Below, piece after piece: positions 6,961 through 9,803 of a stretch of DNA of 9,803 nt; within the stretch, counting starts at the first letter, position 1, and each line of letters starts with the position of its first letter. The notes under the pieces are model-generated. The model was not told where the DNA came from, did not search any database, and was given only the letters and a program-made list of their open reading frames with translations. Source of the DNA: Actinomycetes bacterium (lineage in GTDB: Bacteria > Actinomycetota > Actinomycetes > Propionibacteriales > Propionibacteriaceae); contig JAEZHJ010000193.1 in assembly GCA_023436925.1 (NCBI GenBank), forward strand, positions 1 to 9,803, in the 5' to 3' direction. The position numbers and the translations under genes are program-made.

Positions 6961-7012
6961 CGACCCGCCCCCGACACTGGACAGCCCCGGCATGATGGGG
7001 TCAGCAACGACG

Positions 7013-7018
7013 AAGGAG
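7013..7018 (+). promoter_or_regulatory. Ribosome binding site of the HglS-like gene
   Basis: AAGGAG lies 7 nt before the ATG at 7026, which fixes that start. The rest of the 77-bp divergent gap (6949-7025) shows only a loose -10-like CATGAT at 6991-6996 on the plus strand without a matching -35, so the plus-strand promoter is uncertain. Confidence 0.8.
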
Positions 7019-7025
7019 TCACCCC

Positions 7026-8384
7026 ATGGCCCTGGTGCAGCAGTGGCAATTGCGTGCCGCGTTCGCCCGAAGCCTCTCCGACATGTACGGCACCGAGGTG
7101 CCCGCCTACACGACCTTGCTCGAGGTCTCCCACGAGGTGAATGCCGATGTGATGGCGGCCGATCCTCAGGCTGCCCAGCGGTTGGGCAGCATCGACCGGG
7201 TGACCGCCGAACGGCACGGCGCGATCCGGCTCGGCAGCCCGACCGAGCTGGCGCAGGTCGCCCGCATCTTCGGCGCGATCGGGATGTATCCGGTCGGGTT
7301 CTACGACCTGCGGGAGGCGGCCACCAGTGCGATTCCGGTGGTCTCGACCGCCTTCCGTCCGATCGCGGCCGACGAGTTGGCGCGCAACCCGTTCCGGGTC
7401 TTCACCTCGATGATCACCCCAGCCGACCGGCGGTTCTTCGACGCCGACCTGCAGCGCCGGCTGGAGGCATTCCTGGCAGACCGCGAGATCTTCTCCCCGA
7501 GGCTGCTCGCGCTGGCCGACCGGGCCGAGGCCGAGGGCGGGCTGCCCGAGGCGGAGGCGGCCGAGTTCCTGCGGTTGGCGACCGCGACCTTCGAGCTCTC
7601 CCGGGAGCCGGTGGACGCGGCCTGGTACCGCGAACTGGAGCGGGTCTCGGCGGTGGCTGCCGACATCGGCGGCGTCCGGTCGACCCACATCAACCACCTG
7701 ACGCCGCGGGTGCTCGACATCGACGCGCTGTACCAGCGGATGTCGGCCCGCGGGATCACGATGATCGACGACATCCAGGGGCCCCCGAAGTGGGAGGGCC
7801 CCGACGTCCTGCTGCGGCAGACCTCGTTCCGGGCGCTGGCCGAGCCCCGGCTGTTCCGGATGGCCGACGGCAGCGTGGTGGAGGACGCGCTGCGCGTGCG
7901 GTTCGGTGAGGTGGAGGCCCGCGGGATTGCGCTCACCCGCCAGGGCCGGGCCATCTATGACGCGGGGATCGCCGAGGCGGCCCGGCGCGGGGCGGAGGCG
8001 TCGGCCGCCGGGGAGCCGCTAGACGCTGCCGGACGCCAGGAGGTGCTGCGTGAGCTGTGGCGGGACGGTTTCCCGACCACCGAGGCGGAGCTGGACGCGC
8101 AGGGCCTGGGCTACTTCACCTACGAACGTGGGGCGGACGGTGGGGTGGTCGCCACCCCGATCGTCTACGAGGACTTCCTGCCGGCCAGCGCGGCGGGCAT
8201 CTTCCAGTCCAACCTCACCTCCGACGGCTCCAAGGACACCACCCAGGAGGGGACGGCACTCGACGCCGAGTGGCTCAGCGGCGTGCTGGGTCGCACCCTG
8301 CACGACCCGTTCGAGCTCTACGCCGCGCAGAGCGAAGCCTCCCGGGCGGCGCTGGCCGAGCCCGCCGACGGGGGGCGGGCGTGA
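7026..8384 (+). CDS. hglS: DUF1338 / HglS-type 2-oxoadipate dioxygenase-decarboxylase
   Basis: Characterised members (Pseudomonas putida HglS; E. coli YdcJ is a homologue) are Fe(II) enzymes of a VOC-like fold that convert 2-oxoadipate with O2 to D-2-hydroxyglutarate and CO2 in lysine breakdown. The 452 residues match the usual length. A metal ligand and substrate-carboxylate Arg are proposed at His64 and Arg68 (ERHGAIR). The second metal His lies in THINHLTPR (His221 or His224) and the Glu in FGEVEARG (Glu295 or Glu297). GPPKWEGPDVLLRQTSFRAL (252-271) and IFQSNLTSDGSKD (392-404) are strongly family-like. It is cytoplasmic, without signal peptide. It is the first gene of a probable operon, its TGA overlapping the next gene's GTG by 4 bp. 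No other lysine-catabolism gene is in the window, so 2-oxoadipate as substrate is inference and another 2-oxo acid is possible. Confidence 0.88.
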   Translation: MALVQQWQLRAAFARSLSDMYGTEVPAYTTLLEVSHEVNADVMAADPQAAQRLGSIDRVTAERHGAIRLGSPTELAQVARIFGAIGMYPVGFYDLREAATSAIPVVSTAFRPIAADELARNPFRVFTSMITPADRRFFDADLQRRLEAFLADREIFSPRLLALADRAEAEGGLPEAEAAEFLRLATATFELSREPVDAAWYRELERVSAVAADIGGVRSTHINHLTPRVLDIDALYQRMSARGITMIDDIQGPPKWEGPDVLLRQTSFRALAEPRLFRMADGSVVEDALRVRFGEVEARGIALTRQGRAIYDAGIAEAARRGAEASAAGEPLDAAGRQEVLRELWRDGFPTTEAELDAQGLGYFTYERGADGGVVATPIVYEDFLPASAAGIFQSNLTSDGSKDTTQEGTALDAEWLSGVLGRTLHDPFELYAAQSEASRAALAEPADGGRA

Positions 8385-9262
8385 CCGCGCCGGGCGCCGA
8401 CTACCTGGCGGTCAACCGCGCGAACTGGGACTCCCGGGCCACGATCCACGCCCGGGGTTACGACATCGACCGGCTGCTCGCCGACCCGGCCGCGCTGTCG
8501 GACGTGGTCCGGTTCGACGCCGAACGGCTGGGCGACCTGGGTGGGCTGGCGGTCGTCCACCTGCAGTGCCACATCGGTACCGACACGCTCAGCCTGGCCC
8601 GGCTCGGCGCCCGGGTGACGGGGCTGGACCTCTCGGGTGGCTCGCTGGCGGTGGCCCGCGAGCTGGCCGGACGTGCCGGCACGGCGATCGACTATGTCGA
8701 GTCGGATGTCTACGGCGCGGTGGACGCCCTCGGCGCCGGACGGTTCGACCTGGTCTACACCGGGATCGGTGCGATCTGCTGGCTGCCGAGCATCCGGCGC
8801 TGGGCGCAGGTGGTGGCCGACCTGCTGCGCCCGGGCGGCCGGCTGTTCATCCGCGACGGGCACCCGGTGCTCAACGCGGTGCTGGCGATGACGGTGGCCG
8901 ACGAGCACCCGGACCGGGCCCAGCAGCCCTGGCTGTCCGGGCCGGGGGCGGTCACCCCCGCGCTGGAGCTTCCCTACTTCGAGCAGGTCGAGCCGGTGGA
9001 GTGGCTTGACGACACCACCTACGGCGGGCCGGGGGTGGTCGCCTCGCCGCGGACGCTGGAGTGGAACCACGGGCTGGGCGAGATCGTCACAGCGGTGCTG
9101 GAGGCGGGCCTGGAGCTCACCGGACTCGTGGAACACGACAGCGTGCCGTGGGAGCCGTTCCCCGGCCTGATGGCCTTCGACCCGGCTTCCGGGGAGTACC
9201 GGTTGGCCGACCGTCCACAGCGGCTGCCGGCCAGCTTCACCCTCACCGCGCGGAAGCGGTAG
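8381..9262 (+). CDS. Class I SAM-dependent methyltransferase
   Basis: A 293-residue soluble protein with a Rossmann-type SAM domain. The SAM loop is VVHLQCHIGTDTLSLARLGA (58-77), in which HLQCHIGTD replaces the more usual DxGxGxG. The acidic residue for the ribose hydroxyls is probably Asp83 (VTGLDLS). Later blocks are FDLVYTGIGAICWL, a motif-II-like strand, and LLRPGGRLFIRDGHPVL, a motif-III-like strand. The C-terminal third (roughly 180-293) is rich in Trp, Tyr and acidic residues and may form the substrate pocket. The GTG at 8381 is chosen because it overlaps the upstream TGA as GTGA, a classic translational-coupling arrangement, and the family-like sequence begins directly after it (DYLAVNRANWD). 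The longer upstream frame is a shadow of the HglS-like gene. Substrate unknown; coupling with the dioxygenase gene suggests a small metabolite, which is inference. Confidence 0.88.
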   Translation: MTAPGADYLAVNRANWDSRATIHARGYDIDRLLADPAALSDVVRFDAERLGDLGGLAVVHLQCHIGTDTLSLARLGARVTGLDLSGGSLAVARELAGRAGTAIDYVESDVYGAVDALGAGRFDLVYTGIGAICWLPSIRRWAQVVADLLRPGGRLFIRDGHPVLNAVLAMTVADEHPDRAQQPWLSGPGAVTPALELPYFEQVEPVEWLDDTTYGGPGVVASPRTLEWNHGLGEIVTAVLEAGLELTGLVEHDSVPWEPFPGLMAFDPASGEYRLADRPQRLPASFTLTARKR

Positions 9263-9290
9263 CGGTCGCCGACTCCCGCTAGGGTGACCG
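9263..9290 (+). promoter_or_regulatory. Stem-loop and -10-like box in the 41-bp gap before the DUF1349 gene
   Basis: CGGTCGCC (9263-9270) pairs with GGTGACCG (9283-9290) over 8 bp including one G-U pair, with a 12-nt loop. It begins at the base after the methyltransferase stop and ends 2 nt before the Shine-Dalgarno. The same stretch holds TAGGGT (9280-9285), a possible -10 box without a convincing -35. It may be a weak attenuator, an internal promoter, or chance in GC-rich DNA. Confidence 0.3.
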
Positions 9291-9292
9291 GC

Positions 9293-9300
9293 GAGGAGGA
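9293..9300 (+). promoter_or_regulatory. Ribosome binding site of the DUF1349 gene
   Basis: GAGGAGGA lies directly before an in-frame GTG (9301) and ATG (9304); a further GTG is at 9310. The ATG leaves 4 nt after AGGAGG and the GTG at 9310 leaves 10 nt, so the exact start is open between them. The GTG at 9301 is too close. Confidence 0.65.
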
Positions 9301-9303
9301 GTG

Positions 9304-9803
9304 ATGGCTGTGCTGAGCATGGACTGGGGGGCGGGGGAGTGGACCACGCCCCCGGTGGCGGTCGAATCGGTGGACGGGGACCTGGTCGTCACGGCTGCAG
9401 AGGGGTCGGACGCCTGGCGGGTGACCTCGTACGGGTTCATCCACGACGACGAGCACGCGCTGCTCGCGCCGCTGCCGCCCGACGCCGCTGTCGAGGTGAC
9501 CTTCGCCGCGACGATGTCGGAGCAGTTCGACCAGGCCGGTCTGTTCCTCAAGGCGTCGCCCACCCACTGGATCAAGGCCGGGATCGAGTACGCCGACGGC
9601 CAGCCGAACCTGGGTGCCGTGGTCACCGACGGGGTGTCCGACTGGTCCTCGGCGCCGGTGCCGGACTGGGCCGGCCGCCGGGTGACGATCCGGGCCAGCC
9701 GGTCCGGTGACGCGATCACGCTGCGGGCCAGGGTGGAGGACGAGCCGTTCCGCTTCGTCCGACTGGTGCCGCTCGCGCCGGAGTTGGAGTTGCTCGCCGG
9801 GCC
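9304..9803 (+). CDS. DUF1349 concanavalin A-like protein (3' partial)
   Basis: The frame is open from the ATG to the window end (166 residues) with no stop, so only the C-terminus is missing; family members are commonly near 180-200 residues. Diagnostic DUF1349 blocks are AGLFLKASPTHWIKAGIEYA (around 80-99), GAVVTDGVSDWSSAPVPDW and VTIRASRSGDAITLRARVE, which form the beta-sandwich of the concanavalin A-like lectin/glucanase superfamily. Trp88 in the THWIKAG block is typical. No signal peptide is seen, so it is probably cytoplasmic. The function of the family in bacteria is not established; a yeast member (Ree1) is linked to enolase regulation, which should not be transferred here. It follows the methyltransferase by 41 bp on the same strand and may be part of its operon, though a stem-loop and possible -10 box lie between. 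Confidence 0.88.
   Translation, partial: MAVLSMDWGAGEWTTPPVAVESVDGDLVVTAAEGSDAWRVTSYGFIHDDEHALLAPLPPDAAVEVTFAATMSEQFDQAGLFLKASPTHWIKAGIEYADGQPNLGAVVTDGVSDWSSAPVPDWAGRRVTIRASRSGDAITLRARVEDEPFRFVRLVPLAPELELLAG

Noticed and set aside
6991..6996. CATGAT as a firm -10 box for the HglS-like gene
   Set aside because: No acceptable -35 sits about 17 bp upstream and the first base departs from TANNNT; noted only as a weak possibility.
8057..8380. Upstream extension of the methyltransferase frame
   Set aside because: It is out of frame within the HglS-like gene; the coupled GTG at 8381 begins the family-like sequence.

Overview
The window is about 9.8 kb of very GC-rich DNA with GC-biased third codon positions, GTG starts beside ATG starts, an LPXTG pilus cassette and an apparent leaderless gene. 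Together these point to a high-GC Gram-positive actinobacterium, possibly of the Propionibacteriaceae or a related family. Genus cannot be decided from the sequence alone. No tRNA, rRNA, insertion sequence or CRISPR array was seen.

Positions 1-4893 (+ strand) hold a sortase-assembled pilus cassette. It contains the C-terminal 746 residues of a large modular wall-anchored protein (probable tip or minor pilin, cut by the window edge), a complete 527-residue shaft pilin with signal peptide, YPKN pilin motif, E-boxes and LPLTG sorting signal, and a 300-residue class C sortase with catalytic His/Cys/Arg. The order tip - shaft - sortase resembles the fimQ-fimP-srtC1 type of cluster known from Actinomyces. 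Both gaps in this operon carry stem-loops: a bulged one before the shaft gene and a tight tandem pair between shaft and sortase. These could set the large excess of shaft protein over sortase. All secreted domains carry cysteines in even numbers, which suggests disulfide-dependent folding.

Positions 4842-6948 (- strand) hold a probable two-gene unit, a YdeI/OmdA-family protein followed by a ThrE-type threonine/serine exporter. The ThrE gene converges on the sortase gene, and the two coding regions overlap tail to tail by 52 bp.

Positions 7026-9803 (+ strand), divergent from that unit across 77 bp, hold a DUF1338/HglS-type 2-oxoadipate dioxygenase/decarboxylase, a SAM-dependent methyltransferase whose start overlaps the HglS stop by 4 bp, and a DUF1349 concanavalin-A-like protein cut by the window end. 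The first two are almost certainly translated from one message, and this pairing is the least explained metabolic association here.

Nothing in the window is clearly a wholly new system. The items most worth following are the inter-cistronic hairpins in the pilus operon, the paired cysteines, the sortase lid region without a DP(F/W) motif, the sortase/thrE overlap and the HglS-methyltransferase pair.
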